NCBI RefSeq assembly: GCF_000739695.1
Contig: NZ_BBIO01000007.1
Location: 103,543-167,542 of the forward strand
Length of the DNA stretch: 64,000 nucleotides
Reading direction: 5' to 3'
Source of the DNA: Tepidicaulis marinus
GTDB taxonomy: Bacteria; Pseudomonadota; Alphaproteobacteria; Parvibaculales; Parvibaculaceae
Below the pieces are notes generated by a model. The model made no database searches. It saw nothing but the letters and a program-made list of their open reading frames with translations, and had not been told where the DNA came from. How positions within the stretch are numbered: position 1 is the stretch's first letter; each line of letters begins with the position of its first letter. The position numbers and the translations under genes were made by a program. This document shows positions 41,952 through 51,427 of this stretch, piece after piece.

Positions 41952-42764
41952 ATGCCCGCCATCTCAGACGCGCTGCTTTTCGAAAAGAACGGCCCCATTG
42001 TTACGCTCACCATCAACCGGCCGGATATGCGCAATCCGCTGGGCGAGCCGGAAGACGCGGATAATTTCACCGAAGCCGCGAACCGCATCAATGAAGACCG
42101 TGATGTGCGCTGCGTGATTCTGACGGGCGCAGGCTCCGCCTTTTCCGCCGGCGGCAACATCAAGGCGATGCGCGAGAAGTCGGATGCCTTTGACGGCCCG
42201 CAGATTGCCATCGCCGACAAGACCTACCGGCACCGCATTCACCGTATCGTGCGCGCTGTCTGGGGCCTTGAAGTGCCGGTGATCGCCGCCGTCAACGGCC
42301 CGGCCATCGGCCTTGGCAACGATGTCGCCTGCATGTGCGACACGCGCATTGCCTCCGACAGCGCGAAATTCGGCGTGACGTTTTTGAAGATCGGTCTCGT
42401 GCCCGGCGATGGCGGGGCCTGGCTCCTGCCCAAGATCATCGGCATGGCCCGCGCCGCCGAGCTTTTCTATACCGGTGACATTGTGGATGCGCAGACGGCG
42501 CAGGACTGGGGCCTCGTCTCCCGCGTCGTGCCTCATGAGGATCTGATGGGCGAAGCGCAGAAGCTTGCCGCCAAGATCTGCAATCAGCCCCCGGATGTGC
42601 TGCGCATGACCAAGCGGCTGATGCGCGCCGGCATTACCGGCACATTCGACACGGTGATGGACATGTCCGCCTCCATGCAGGCGCTGGCCCATGGCACCGA
42701 GGACCATATGGAAGCGCTCGACGCCTTTTTCGAAAAGCGCAAGCCGGAATTCAAGGGGCGCTGA
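41952..42764 (+). CDS. Enoyl-CoA hydratase/isomerase family protein
   Basis: A 270-residue crotonase-fold protein: FSAGGNIKAMREKSDAF and NGPAIGLGNDVACMCD form the oxyanion hole. Asn replaces the first hydratase Glu, and the second region reads FLKIGLVPGDGGAWLL with an Asp, closer to isomerases and other crotonase members than to true hydratases. CTGAAA- and AGGGAGG-containing sequence leads to the ATG. Neighbouring acyl-CoA dehydrogenase genes place it in an acyl-CoA degradation route; the exact reaction is open. Confidence 0.85.
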   Translation: MPAISDALLFEKNGPIVTLTINRPDMRNPLGEPEDADNFTEAANRINEDRDVRCVILTGAGSAFSAGGNIKAMREKSDAFDGPQIAIADKTYRHRIHRIVRAVWGLEVPVIAAVNGPAIGLGNDVACMCDTRIASDSAKFGVTFLKIGLVPGDGGAWLLPKIIGMARAAELFYTGDIVDAQTAQDWGLVSRVVPHEDLMGEAQKLAAKICNQPPDVLRMTKRLMRAGITGTFDTVMDMSASMQALAHGTEDHMEALDAFFEKRKPEFKGR

Positions 42765-42948
42765 GCGCCTGACCGTATTCGTCCAGCAGCTTGTCAAAAA
42801 CGAACAGCGGAGGAGGGCGGCGGATTGCCGCTATCTCCTTTGCTTATTTGGCAAATCGGGCGGCAGGAAGCATTTGCCGCCGGGGCATCAACGCTCTAAA
42901 TTGCCCCGCAACGAGATTCCATAATCAAAGAACAGGTGAGGGACAGTC

Positions 42949-43245
42949 ATGGGTGTGATCGGTGTCGTCGCGACGATGAAGGTGCAGGCCGGTAAGGAAG
43001 CGGAATTCGAGAAGGTCTTCAAGGACCTGCAGTCCAAAGTGAAGGCGAATGAGCCTGGCTGCCTGCAATACGATCTGTGCAAATCGAAATCCAATCCGCA
43101 GACCTTCGTGATCATGGAGCAGTATGAAAGCCAGGAAGCGCTGGATGCCCATGGCAAGTCGGACTATTTCAAAGCGGCCTTTCCCGCGCTCGGCGCGGTG
43201 CTCGACGGAGCGCCCGGCCTTGAATTTCTCGACCGGATCGACTGA
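42949..43245 (+). CDS. Antibiotic biosynthesis monooxygenase (ABM) domain protein
   Basis: A 98-residue single-domain protein of the dimeric ferredoxin-like ABM fold (VIGVVATMKVQAGKEAEFEK, then EPGCLQYDLCKSKSNPQTFV and EQYESQEALDAHGKSDYF). Members include quinol monooxygenases and heme-degrading or stress-related proteins. No cofactor ligand identifies which type this is. GGTGAGGGACAG precedes the ATG. It stands between the crotonase-family gene and an acyl-CoA dehydrogenase gene in the same direction, so it may act in the same degradation route. Confidence 0.85.
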   Translation: MGVIGVVATMKVQAGKEAEFEKVFKDLQSKVKANEPGCLQYDLCKSKSNPQTFVIMEQYESQEALDAHGKSDYFKAAFPALGAVLDGAPGLEFLDRID

Positions 43246-43304
43246 GGCGGCTCTTTAAGGGAGCCCGCTGCGGCACGGTTATATTTTAAAATTGGGAGAC
43301 AGGT

Positions 43305-44513
43305 ATGGACCTGACATTCAGCCCCGAAGATGAAGCCTTTCGCAAGGAAGTGCAGGCTTTCATCGCCGAGAATTTCACCGACGATCTGCGCGACAAGGTC
43401 AAGCGCACGAAGAACGGGTATCTCGATAAGGAAGATCACCTGAAATGGCAGAAGGCTCTTTATAAAAAGGGCTGGGCCGCGCCGAACTGGCCGGTGGAAT
43501 ATGGCGGGCCGGGCTTCACCCCCACGCAGAAATATATTTTCTCCGTGGAAATGGGCAAAGCCGATGTGCCGCACACGATCCCCTTCGGCATTACCATGTG
43601 CGCGCCGGTGATCATGAAATACGGCTCCCAGGAGCAGAAGGACTACTTCCTGCCGAAGATTCTGGCGACCGACATCTGGTTCTGCCAGGGCTATTCGGAG
43701 CCGGGCGCAGGCTCCGACCTTGCCTCGCTGCAGTGCAAGGCCGAGAACAAGGGCGATCACTACCTCGTCAACGGCACCAAGATATGGACCTCCGTCGCTC
43801 AGCATGCCGACTGGATTTTTTGCCTCGTGCGGACCTCCAATGAAGGCAAGCCCCAGGAAGGTATTTCCTTCCTGCTCATCGACATGAAAACGCCGGGCAT
43901 CACGGTGGAGCCGATCGTCTGCCTCGATGGCACGCCCGCGCCGCACCAGGAAGTGAACCAGGTGTTCTTCGACGATGTGAAAGTGCCGATCGAAAACCGC
44001 ATCGGTGAAGAGAACAAGGGCTGGACTTACGCGAAATATCTGCTCGAGTTCGAGCGGGGCAACGCTTATTCGCCCGGCCTCTACCACGCGCTGGCCGAGA
44101 TTAAGGAAATTGCCGCCGAACAGGAAATGGACGGCAAGCCGCTGATCGAAGATCCGGAATTCGCCGCCAAGATCGCCGATTATGAAGCGCAGATCAAAGC
44201 GATGGAATTCACCGAGCTGCGCATCTTCTCCGCCCTTTCGGCGGGCAAGAATGTGGGCCCGGAATCCTCGCTTCTGAAATGCCGCGGCACCGAGCTGCAG
44301 CAGCGCGGCACGGAGCTGAAGCTGGAAGCGACGGGCATCTATGTGAACCCGTTCGTCGAAGACGCGCTTCTCAACACGAACGAGCCCGATATCGGCCCGG
44401 ACTATGCCAAGACCGTGGCGCCTTATTACTTCTCGGTCCGCAAGACCTCGATCTTTGCCGGCTCGAACGAAGTTCAGCGCAACATCATGGCGAAAGCCGT
44501 GCTCGGCCTCTAA
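43305..44513 (+). CDS. Acyl-CoA dehydrogenase
   Basis: A 402-residue acyl-CoA dehydrogenase closely similar in layout to the long subunit at 37576: DLTFSPEDEAFRKEVQAFI, NWPVEYGGPGF, GYSEPGAGSDLASL, FLLIDMKTPGITVEP, and C-terminal IFAGSNEVQRNIMAKAVLGL. No YEG motif and no adjacent short subunit, so it may pair with a subunit encoded elsewhere or be a homomer. GGGAGACAGGT precedes the ATG. It converges with the ABC transporter gene. Confidence 0.9.
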   Translation: MDLTFSPEDEAFRKEVQAFIAENFTDDLRDKVKRTKNGYLDKEDHLKWQKALYKKGWAAPNWPVEYGGPGFTPTQKYIFSVEMGKADVPHTIPFGITMCAPVIMKYGSQEQKDYFLPKILATDIWFCQGYSEPGAGSDLASLQCKAENKGDHYLVNGTKIWTSVAQHADWIFCLVRTSNEGKPQEGISFLLIDMKTPGITVEPIVCLDGTPAPHQEVNQVFFDDVKVPIENRIGEENKGWTYAKYLLEFERGNAYSPGLYHALAEIKEIAAEQEMDGKPLIEDPEFAAKIADYEAQIKAMEFTELRIFSALSAGKNVGPESSLLKCRGTELQQRGTELKLEATGIYVNPFVEDALLNTNEPDIGPDYAKTVAPYYFSVRKTSIFAGSNEVQRNIMAKAVLGL

Positions 44514-44595
44514 GGCCCCGCTGCATGAATTTGGGAAGGGCGGTGCCGCGGCGCCGCCTTTTCTTTTGAGCGCCGCCTTTTCATTTGGGTGATGT

Positions 44596-46476
44596 CTAGC
44601 GGTGTTCCGCCCGCTTGCCATAGGCCTGCGTGATCCGGTCGAAGACGATGGCAAGAAGCACGATGGCAAGACCCGCCACGAGCCCGCGCCCTACATCGAG
44701 GCGCTGAATGCCGAGCAGCACTTCCTCGCCGAGCCCGCGCGCCCCGATCATGGAGGCGATGACGACCATGGAAAGCGCCATCATGATCGTCTGGTTGATC
44801 CCCGCCATGATATTGGGAAGGGCAAGCGGCAGCTCGATATCCCACAGCCGCTGCCAGCGCGTCGCGCCAAGATCGGCGGCGACTTCGGTGAAGCGGTCTT
44901 CGACGAGCCGGAGCCCCAGCTCCGTCAGGCGGATCAGCGGCGGTGTTGCGTAGATCAGCGTGGCGAAGAGGGCGGGCACCTTGCCGAGGCCGAACAGCAT
45001 GAGCGCGGGAATGAGATAGACGAAACTCGGCAATGTCTGCATCGCATCGAGGATCGGGCGGGCGATAATCCGTGCGCGGTGCGAGCGGGCAAGGCCGATC
45101 CCCGCCGGAAGCCCTATGAGCACGGCAAAGAAAACCGAAACGGCGGTTAGTGCCAGCGTCTGCATCGCAAGGTCCCAAAGCCCGAGTATGCCGACGAGGA
45201 AAAAGAGCCCGGCGAAAAGCGGCGGCGCTGCCCAGTGGCGCATTGCGTGATAGCCTGTTGCTGCGGCGAGCAGCAGTACGAGCCACCAGGGCAGCGCTTT
45301 CAGTGCGGTTTCGACGGCGAGAATGATGGCAAGAAGGCCGGTGCTCACCGCCTCGAAGAAACCGCCATAGTTGCGCACTAGCGCGCGGGTGGCGGCGTTG
45401 ATGGGCTCATCGAGTGACAGTTCCAGAAATTCCGGAAAGCTGCTTTCTGGCATACGCGCCTTGCCTTCGATACGGGCGGCGATTTCAGGCGTTACCCAGG
45501 CTTTCCAGATTTCCGGATGGCGCTCCAGAAAATTGCGGGCGGCATCGCGGGCACGCGCGCCTGGATTGGCGCGCAGATAGGCGAGCGCTTCGCTGGTGAG
45601 CGCGTTGCTTGTCTCATAAGCCTTAAGGAATTCCGCGATGCGGGGCGCGCCTTCGGCAAAATCCGCGTTTGCGCCGACAACCACTTCGACCGTTGGATAA
45701 GCGGTGGGCGGATTGTTGGCCGGATCATCGGCAAAAGCGCGCCATTTCGCCGGTTCATAAGGCGGCTCTTCAAGACGCATGAGATCGAACGCGCCGAGCA
45801 CCCAGGTCGGCCCCCAATAATAAGCAACGACGGGCTCGCCCCGCTCGTAAGCCCCGGCAATGGCCGCGGCAAGCGCTGCGCCCGTGCCGGGGCGGAAATT
45901 CGTGAAATCGTCCTCAAGCCCGTAAGCGCGCAGCTTGGCGGTGTTGAGGACTTCGCAGCTCCAGCCGAGAATGCAATTATAAAAGCGCCCTTTGGCCGGT
46001 TCTTCCGGGTCGCGGAAGAGGGTTTTGTAGCGGGCAAGATCGCGTACATGGGAAAGGCCGGGCGCGACAGCTTCGATGCCGCGTGCCGCATCCCCTTCCA
46101 CGAGATAGCGCGGCACATACCAGCCTTGCACGGCATCGGGAAAATTCGTGCCGAGCGAGACGACATCGCCCCGCGCCAAAGCCTCGTTCCAGGGCTCGGT
46201 GACATTGTCGAGCCAGACTTCCATGAGGACGTCGATATCGCCGCGCCCGAGCCCGGTTAAAAGCGGCAGGGAGGAGCCGGGCAGCACGTCGGTCCGGCAG
46301 CCATAGCCTTCTTCCAGAACGATGCGCGCGACTTCCGTGTGAAAGGCGTTGGAATCCCAGTCGAGCCCCCCAAACATGATGGGCCGCTCCAGCGGGCAGC
46401 TGTCCGCCCGGACGGCAGAAGCGCTGAAAATAAGCGCGGCAAAGAGCACGAGGAAAAGGGCGGGCAAGCGGGTCAA
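44596..46476 (-). CDS. Glycine-betaine-type ABC transporter, fused substrate-binding and permease protein
   Basis: A 626-residue fusion. Residues 1-24 are a signal peptide. About 25-345 is an OpuAC/ProX-like binding domain (FGGLDWDSNAFHTEVARIVL, AYYWGPTWVLGAFDLMRL). About 365-620 is a ProW-like permease with several helices and an EAA loop (VAADLGATRWQRLWDIELP). This order (binding domain first) differs from OpuA, where the binding domain trails the permease. It would import a quaternary amine such as betaine, choline or a related compound. No ATPase gene (ProV/OpuAA) is next to it, so the ATP-hydrolysing subunit must be encoded elsewhere or be lost. Confidence 0.88.
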   Translation of the reverse strand: MTRLPALFLVLFAALIFSASAVRADSCPLERPIMFGGLDWDSNAFHTEVARIVLEEGYGCRTDVLPGSSLPLLTGLGRGDIDVLMEVWLDNVTEPWNEALARGDVVSLGTNFPDAVQGWYVPRYLVEGDAARGIEAVAPGLSHVRDLARYKTLFRDPEEPAKGRFYNCILGWSCEVLNTAKLRAYGLEDDFTNFRPGTGAALAAAIAGAYERGEPVVAYYWGPTWVLGAFDLMRLEEPPYEPAKWRAFADDPANNPPTAYPTVEVVVGANADFAEGAPRIAEFLKAYETSNALTSEALAYLRANPGARARDAARNFLERHPEIWKAWVTPEIAARIEGKARMPESSFPEFLELSLDEPINAATRALVRNYGGFFEAVSTGLLAIILAVETALKALPWWLVLLLAAATGYHAMRHWAAPPLFAGLFFLVGILGLWDLAMQTLALTAVSVFFAVLIGLPAGIGLARSHRARIIARPILDAMQTLPSFVYLIPALMLFGLGKVPALFATLIYATPPLIRLTELGLRLVEDRFTEVAADLGATRWQRLWDIELPLALPNIMAGINQTIMMALSMVVIASMIGARGLGEEVLLGIQRLDVGRGLVAGLAIVLLAIVFDRITQAYGKRAEHR

Positions 46477-46526
46477 GGGCGTCGTCTTCTCATCTTAAGG
46501 AAGCTCATCATAAGCGCATGAAGCCC

Positions 46527-46558
46527 CAAAACAAAAAGGGAGCCCGAAGGCTCCCTTT
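46527..46558 (-). terminator. Intrinsic terminator of the SDR gene
   Basis: Read on the minus strand, AAAGGGAGCC, a 4-base loop and GGCTCCCTTT are followed by TTGTTTT, directly after the SDR stop codon. Confidence 0.9.
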
Positions 46559-46580
46559 CAAACGCTCTATCAAGAAGGCG

Positions 46581-47486
46581 TTACTTCTTGCCGGCGGCAT
46601 ATTCGAAGAATTTACCGGTCTGCTCGCCGCCCATGAAATAGGGCTTGGCGGTGGACAGGTCGGAAATCTTTTCCCAGTTCTCGGCAATCTTTTCGGCAAC
46701 GTCGTCGCCCTGGCCGAAGAACATGCCTTCCGTTTCCACGATACGGGCGCGGGCGAAATGGCCGGCACCGGCGCAGATGATTTCACCCGTCGGCGCATCT
46801 TCGGAGGTCAGGAACATGACGGCCGGGGACACGCTGTCCGGCGTGAACATCTGTTCGGCTTCCGGCGGCATCAGGTCCGAGGTCATGCGCGTATAGGCAA
46901 CCGGGGCCAGCGCATTGGCGCGGATATTGTCTTTCTGGCCTTCCAGCTTCAGCGTGTTGATGAAGCCGACAACGCCGAGCTTGGCGGCGCCGTAGTTGGT
47001 CTGACCGAAATTGCCGTAAAGACCGGAAGAGGACGAGGTGACGACGATGCGCCCGTAGCCCTGTTCCTTCATGATCGGCCACACCGCTTTGGTCGGCTTT
47101 ACCGAGCCCATCAGGTGCACGTCGAGAACCAGGCCGAAATCTTTCAGGTCCATCTTCGCGAAGCTCTTGTCGCGCAGGATGCCCGCATTGTTGACGAGAA
47201 TGTCGATGCGGCCGAAAGCATCCATGGTCTGCTTGATCATGTTTTCAACGCCCGCATCGTCCGTCACGGACGAGCCGTTGGCGATGGCTTCACCGCCGGC
47301 AGCCTTGATTTCGGCAACGACCTTTTCGGCCGCTTCCGAATTACCGCCCGTGCCGTCCACGGAACCGCCCAGGTCGTTCACAACCACCTTGGCGCCGCGG
47401 CGCGCGAATTCCAATGCGTGGCAACGGCCGAGGCCCCCGCCGGCGCCGGTGACGATGGCAACTTTGCCGTCGTAACGAATGCTCAT
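46581..47486 (-). CDS. SDR-family 3-hydroxyacyl-CoA dehydrogenase, MFE-2-like
   Basis: A 301-residue short-chain dehydrogenase. The NAD-binding TGAGGGLG is at residues 13-20, NNAG follows, and the active-site set reads SSSSGLYGNFGQTNYGAAK (Ser, Tyr, Lys). The insertion NDLGGSVDGTGGNSEAA and the length of about 300 are typical of the dehydrogenase part of peroxisomal multifunctional enzyme type 2 and its bacterial relatives, which oxidise 3-hydroxyacyl-CoA, including steroid side chains. AAGGAGACG precedes MSIRYD, which fixes the start; an upstream frame adds 20 unrelated residues. It is monocistronic with its own terminator. Confidence 0.9.
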   Translation of the reverse strand: MSIRYDGKVAIVTGAGGGLGRCHALEFARRGAKVVVNDLGGSVDGTGGNSEAAEKVVAEIKAAGGEAIANGSSVTDDAGVENMIKQTMDAFGRIDILVNNAGILRDKSFAKMDLKDFGLVLDVHLMGSVKPTKAVWPIMKEQGYGRIVVTSSSSGLYGNFGQTNYGAAKLGVVGFINTLKLEGQKDNIRANALAPVAYTRMTSDLMPPEAEQMFTPDSVSPAVMFLTSEDAPTGEIICAGAGHFARARIVETEGMFFGQGDDVAEKIAENWEKISDLSTAKPYFMGGEQTGKFFEYAAGKK

Positions 47487-47816
47487 ATTGACGTCTCCTT
47501 GAACATTATTTTGGCGTTGGGCCTTTCCGCACTTGCTCAAAGGCAAGGTGCCGCAAGACCGCCCCGCCGCGCCTTTGAAGGGGCGCAGAAGCGGAATTGG
47601 GCCCCTTTGTGCACGATGGGCGGGAAGGGGTCAAGCGGCTCGGAGCGCGCCGGGCAAAGGCCGGTTTTCTCCCGGAAAAGGCTGATTTTTCACCGCTTCC
47701 CCTCACGCAAAAGTGGCGATTCCCTGATTGCCTGGCAGCCTTTGGCCTCTATGATGGCGGCGTTTTGACGGGGCGGAACAGGTCCAAAACAGGGGGCCAA
47801 AGAGGGGAATTGGGGA
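47487..47816. other. 330-base divergent gap between SDR and nucleoside transporter genes
   Basis: This region must hold the promoters of two divergent genes. It is G/C-rich with several short GGGGCGC-type inverted stretches. No convincing coding frame, RNA gene or clear operator was recognised. Confidence 0.6.
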
Positions 47817-49067
47817 ATGAGCGTATATGCGCTGCAAAGCGTAGCGGGTCTTGGCGTCTTTTGCGCCCTGGCATGGCTCATGAGCGAGAACCGGCGGGCC
47901 TTTCCCTGGCGCCTCGTGGCGGTGGGTCTTCTTTTGCAATTTGCTCTCGCGCTCTTTCTGCTCAAGGTGCCGGCGGCGCGCGCGGTGCTTTTCGCGCTGA
48001 ACGGTGTGGTGGAAGCGCTGAGCGAGGCGACGCAGGCGGGCACCGCGCTTGTTTTCGGCTATATGGGCGGGGGGCCTGAGCCTTTCGAGGTGACCGCGCC
48101 CGAACATGCTTTCATCCTCGGATTTCAGGCGCTGCCTCTGGTGCTCGTCGTCTCGGCGCTCTCCGCGCTCTTCTGGCATTGGCGCATCTTGGCCTGGGTA
48201 ACGCGCGGCTTTGCCTGGGCGCTGGAAAAGACGATGCGCCTTGGCGGGGCAGTGGGCTTCGGCACGGCGGCCAATGTTTTTCTCGGCATGGTCGAAGCGC
48301 CGCTTCTCATCCGGCCTTATTTTGAAAAACTGACGCGCTCGGAGCTTTTCATGCTGATGAGCGTCGGCCTTGCAACGGTGGCGGGCACCGTTATCGTGCT
48401 TTATGCGGCAATCGTCGGGCCGGTGATCGAAGGCGCGCTGGGGCAGATCATCACCGCTTCGCTTATTTCGCTGCCTGCCGCCATCCTCATGGCGCAGATC
48501 ATGGTGCCGGGGGATGAGGTAACGGAGACGGGCCGCGTCGAGGCCGATCTTGGCTATCACAGCGCCATGGATGCGGTGACGCAAGGCACGGCGCAGGGCC
48601 TCGCGCTGCTTCTCAACATCATCGCCATGCTTTTGGTGCTCACCGCGCTTGTCGCGCTGGTCAATATCGTGCTCGGCACCTTGCCGGATGCGGGCGGCGG
48701 GCCTTTGACTTTGCAGCGTGTGCTGGGCTGGTTCTTCGCGCCGCTTGTATGGCTGATGGGGGTGCCGGCGGGTGAAAGCCTCATCGCCGGTCAGCTCATG
48801 GGCACGAAAACGGTCCTGAACGAATTTCTTGCCTATCTGGATTTCGCCAAATTGCCGGAAGACGCGCTCAGCCCGCGCGCCGACATGATCATGCTCTATG
48901 CCATGTGCGGCTTTGCCAATCTGGGCAGTGTCGGCATCATGATCGGGGGGCTGACCACGCTTGTGCCATCCCGGCGGCAGGAAATCATCGGCCTTTCCAT
49001 GAAGGCGCTTGTGGCGGGCACGCTTGCCACCTCCATGACGGGCGCGGTGATCGGAATTTTGAATTGA
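47817..49067 (+). CDS. Concentrative nucleoside transporter family protein
   Basis: A 416-residue membrane protein of the CNT/NupC family, which takes up nucleosides with protons or sodium. The N-terminal gate region, the core (GFQALPLVLVVSALSALFWH, the NVFLGMVEAPLLIRPY motif with the nucleoside-binding Glu) and the C-terminal AMCGFANLGSVGIMIGGL motif are present. GAGGGGAATTGGGG lies upstream of the ATG. It is followed by a GST gene after a short gap. Confidence 0.92.
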   Translation: MSVYALQSVAGLGVFCALAWLMSENRRAFPWRLVAVGLLLQFALALFLLKVPAARAVLFALNGVVEALSEATQAGTALVFGYMGGGPEPFEVTAPEHAFILGFQALPLVLVVSALSALFWHWRILAWVTRGFAWALEKTMRLGGAVGFGTAANVFLGMVEAPLLIRPYFEKLTRSELFMLMSVGLATVAGTVIVLYAAIVGPVIEGALGQIITASLISLPAAILMAQIMVPGDEVTETGRVEADLGYHSAMDAVTQGTAQGLALLLNIIAMLLVLTALVALVNIVLGTLPDAGGGPLTLQRVLGWFFAPLVWLMGVPAGESLIAGQLMGTKTVLNEFLAYLDFAKLPEDALSPRADMIMLYAMCGFANLGSVGIMIGGLTTLVPSRRQEIIGLSMKALVAGTLATSMTGAVIGILN

Positions 49068-49128
49068 AGCGGCGGCACGCCCGTTTGCTTCATCGCTAGT
49101 GACGACAACAACGAAAAGGGAGACGAAG

Positions 49129-49737
49129 ATGAAAATCTATGAAACCAAAGCCGCCCCCAATCCGCGCCGTGTGCGGGTGTTCCTTGCCGAAAAAGGCATC
49201 GAGGTGCCCTATGTCGAAGTGAACATGATGAAGGGCGAGCATAAGACGCCGGATTACCGCAAGCTCAACCCGCTGGGCCAGGTGCCGACGCTGGAACTTG
49301 ACGACGGCACGATCGTCACCGAGACACTGTCGATTTGCCGCTATTTCGAAGAGACCAATCCCGAGCCGCCGCTTTTCGGGCGCACCGCGCTTGAAAAGGC
49401 GCATGTGGATATGTGGCAGCGCCGCGTCGAATTCGGCCTGATGCTGCCGGTCGCTTTCTTCTTCCGCCACACCAATCCGATGATGGCGCAGCTGGAAGAG
49501 CAGAACCCGGAATGGGGCAACCAGAATAAAGACCGGGCGATCAAATACATGAAGTTCATGGACCGGGAACTGGAAGGCCATGAGTACTTGGTGGGGGATT
49601 ATTTCTCGGTTGCCGACATTGTCGGCCTGACCACAGTCGATTTCGCGAAATTCGCCGGGCTCGATATCCCCGCCGAATTCAAGAACCTGACCGCCTGGCA
49701 CCAGCGCCTTGCCGCGCGTCCCAGCGCCAAGGCTTAA
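49129..49737 (+). CDS. Glutathione S-transferase family protein
   Basis: A 202-residue GST: a thioredoxin-fold N-terminal domain (KIYETKAAPNPRRVRVFLAEKG, the LNPLGQVPTLELDDG cis-Pro strand and ETLSICRYFEET, which contacts glutathione) and an all-helical C-terminal domain (YLVGDYFSVADIVGL N-capping motif). AAAAGGGAGACGAAG precedes MKIYE, so this ATG is preferred over the upstream MTTTTKRE. It may detoxify electrophiles; the substrate is unknown. Confidence 0.9.
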   Translation: MKIYETKAAPNPRRVRVFLAEKGIEVPYVEVNMMKGEHKTPDYRKLNPLGQVPTLELDDGTIVTETLSICRYFEETNPEPPLFGRTALEKAHVDMWQRRVEFGLMLPVAFFFRHTNPMMAQLEEQNPEWGNQNKDRAIKYMKFMDRELEGHEYLVGDYFSVADIVGLTTVDFAKFAGLDIPAEFKNLTAWHQRLAARPSAKA

Positions 49738-49755
49738 GGTCGAGACAGAGAAGGC

Positions 49756-49825
49756 AAGAGGCGGCGCCAGGGTACGGTAGACGCCGCCTCTTCCCCCCAA
49801 TCCCCAATACGGGCCCCAATACGGG
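49756..49825. repeat. Hairpin and tandem 12-base repeat after the GST gene
   Basis: AAGAGGCGGCG (49756-49766) and CGCCGCCTCTT (49782-49792) form an 11-bp stem, followed by a C-run rather than a T-run. Then CCCCAATACGGG occurs twice in direct tandem (49802-49813 and 49814-49825). The stem is a possible terminator of the GST transcript. The repeat has no evident function. The rest of the gap to 49991 is without a gene. Confidence 0.55.
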
Positions 49826-49990
49826 CCCCCAGTGCGTTCCGCCCCCGGCAGGGAAGGAACAGGGTGTGTCATGGCCGAAGGACCATGGGCAAAGCATGGC
49901 CGAACCAAGATGAACCGCACCTGAAAAGCGGCTTGCGCTGCGCTTCTTCCAGATAGTAAGAATAATTTACTAATAACGGGAGGAGGCTTG

Positions 49991-51427
49991 ATGCCGGAGC
50001 GCAGCGCACCGGCGGGGGAGATATCGCTCGCCCGCCTGGCAGCTTACGGACAAATGGTGGTGCCGCTGGCCGTGGTCGGCCTGCCGCTCGCCATTTACAT
50101 CCCCCCTTTTTATGGCGGCACGCTCGGTCTCGATCTCGCTTTGATCGGCACCTTGCTGATGCTGGCGCGCTTCAGCGATGTGGTGACGGACCCGCTGATC
50201 GGCCGGCTTTCCGATCTGACGCGCACGCGCTGGGGCCGGCGGCGGCCCTGGATCCTGGCGGGCCTGCCGGTGATGGTGATCTCCGCCTATATGCTTTTCC
50301 TGCCGCCGGAAGGGGCGGGGGCGCTTTACCTGCTGGGCGCGATCGTCGCGCTTTATTTCGGTTTCACGCTCATCGTCATTCCTTACGGCGCCTGGGGCGC
50401 TGAACTTGTCGGCGGCTATGAAGAACGCAACAAAGTCACCGGCAGCCGGGAAATTTTTCTCGTCGCCGGTATCTTGCTGGCGCTGCTTGTGCCGGTGCTT
50501 GCAACGGAAGCGGTGGAGACAAGCGGCACGGGCCAGGCCGTGACGCGGGAGGCCATGGCCTCGCTTGGCTGGCTCACCGTGATACTCGTGCCCCTTTGCG
50601 GCTTCGTGCTCCTTGCTTTCGTCGGCGAGCCCCCTGCGCGTCTTGATGTTCCGGGTGCCGCGAAAACGGCAGGGCCTGCCGAGATGCTGCGTCAGATCAG
50701 GCCGCTTTTGAAAAACGGTCCCTTCCGCATCGTGCTTTTGTCATCGGTCTGCGGGGCGCTTGCAGGTTCGGTCAATGCGAGCGTTGCCATTCTCTTTTAC
50801 GATCATGTGGCAGGGATTGGCGAGGAGGGGCTGGTGCTCATCCTTGTGCTCTTTACCGCCGCCCTTGCCGGAACGCCTCTTTGGGTGCGCCTTGGCGCGC
50901 GGCTCGGCAAGCATAAGGCGATTGCGCTGGCAGGCCTCATCAATATGGGCGCCTTTGCCATCATTCCGTTTATTATCTATGGCCTGAAACCGCTCGATGC
51001 GGAATACGTGCTGCCGGCCATGTTCGCGGTGACAATCGTGCGCGGGGCGACCATGTCCGCCTCCGGCGTGCTCGGCATGTCGATCCTTGCCGATGTGGCC
51101 GATCTCGACACGCTGAAAACCGGCGAGCAGCGCACCGGCTTTCTCTTTTCCTTTCTCGGCATGGTGCGAAAGATTTTCGAGGCGGCGGGCGTCGGCATCG
51201 CGCTGCCCATCGTCTCCTGGTTCGGCTTCAACCCGGGGCTGGAAGAAAATTCGCAGGCGGCACTTTTCTCGCTGCTGGCGATGTATTGCCTTTTGCCACT
51301 TTTATTGTGGCTTGCCTCGATCGCCATTATCTGGCGCTACCCCATCAGCCCGGCGCGCCAGGAACGCCTGCGCCGCGCGCTGCGCCTGAAGGAGGCGCGC
51401 AGGGCTCTTCACTCCGCCGCTTCTTGA
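49991..51427 (+). CDS. GPH-family (MelB-like) sugar:cation symporter, MFS
   Basis: A 478-residue transporter with 12 predicted helices. The motif DPLIGRLSDLTRTRWGRRRP between helices 2 and 3 and PYGAWGAEL later are hallmarks of the glycoside-pentoside-hexuronide:cation symporter family. The usual substrates are sugars or glycosides, but the family also has members with other substrates. GGGAGGAGG precedes the ATG by a few bases. It overlaps the convergent LLM gene by 19 bases at the 3' end. No sugar-catabolic gene is near. Confidence 0.88.
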   Translation: MPERSAPAGEISLARLAAYGQMVVPLAVVGLPLAIYIPPFYGGTLGLDLALIGTLLMLARFSDVVTDPLIGRLSDLTRTRWGRRRPWILAGLPVMVISAYMLFLPPEGAGALYLLGAIVALYFGFTLIVIPYGAWGAELVGGYEERNKVTGSREIFLVAGILLALLVPVLATEAVETSGTGQAVTREAMASLGWLTVILVPLCGFVLLAFVGEPPARLDVPGAAKTAGPAEMLRQIRPLLKNGPFRIVLLSSVCGALAGSVNASVAILFYDHVAGIGEEGLVLILVLFTAALAGTPLWVRLGARLGKHKAIALAGLINMGAFAIIPFIIYGLKPLDAEYVLPAMFAVTIVRGATMSASGVLGMSILADVADLDTLKTGEQRTGFLFSFLGMVRKIFEAAGVGIALPIVSWFGFNPGLEENSQAALFSLLAMYCLLPLLLWLASIAIIWRYPISPARQERLRRALRLKEARRALHSAAS

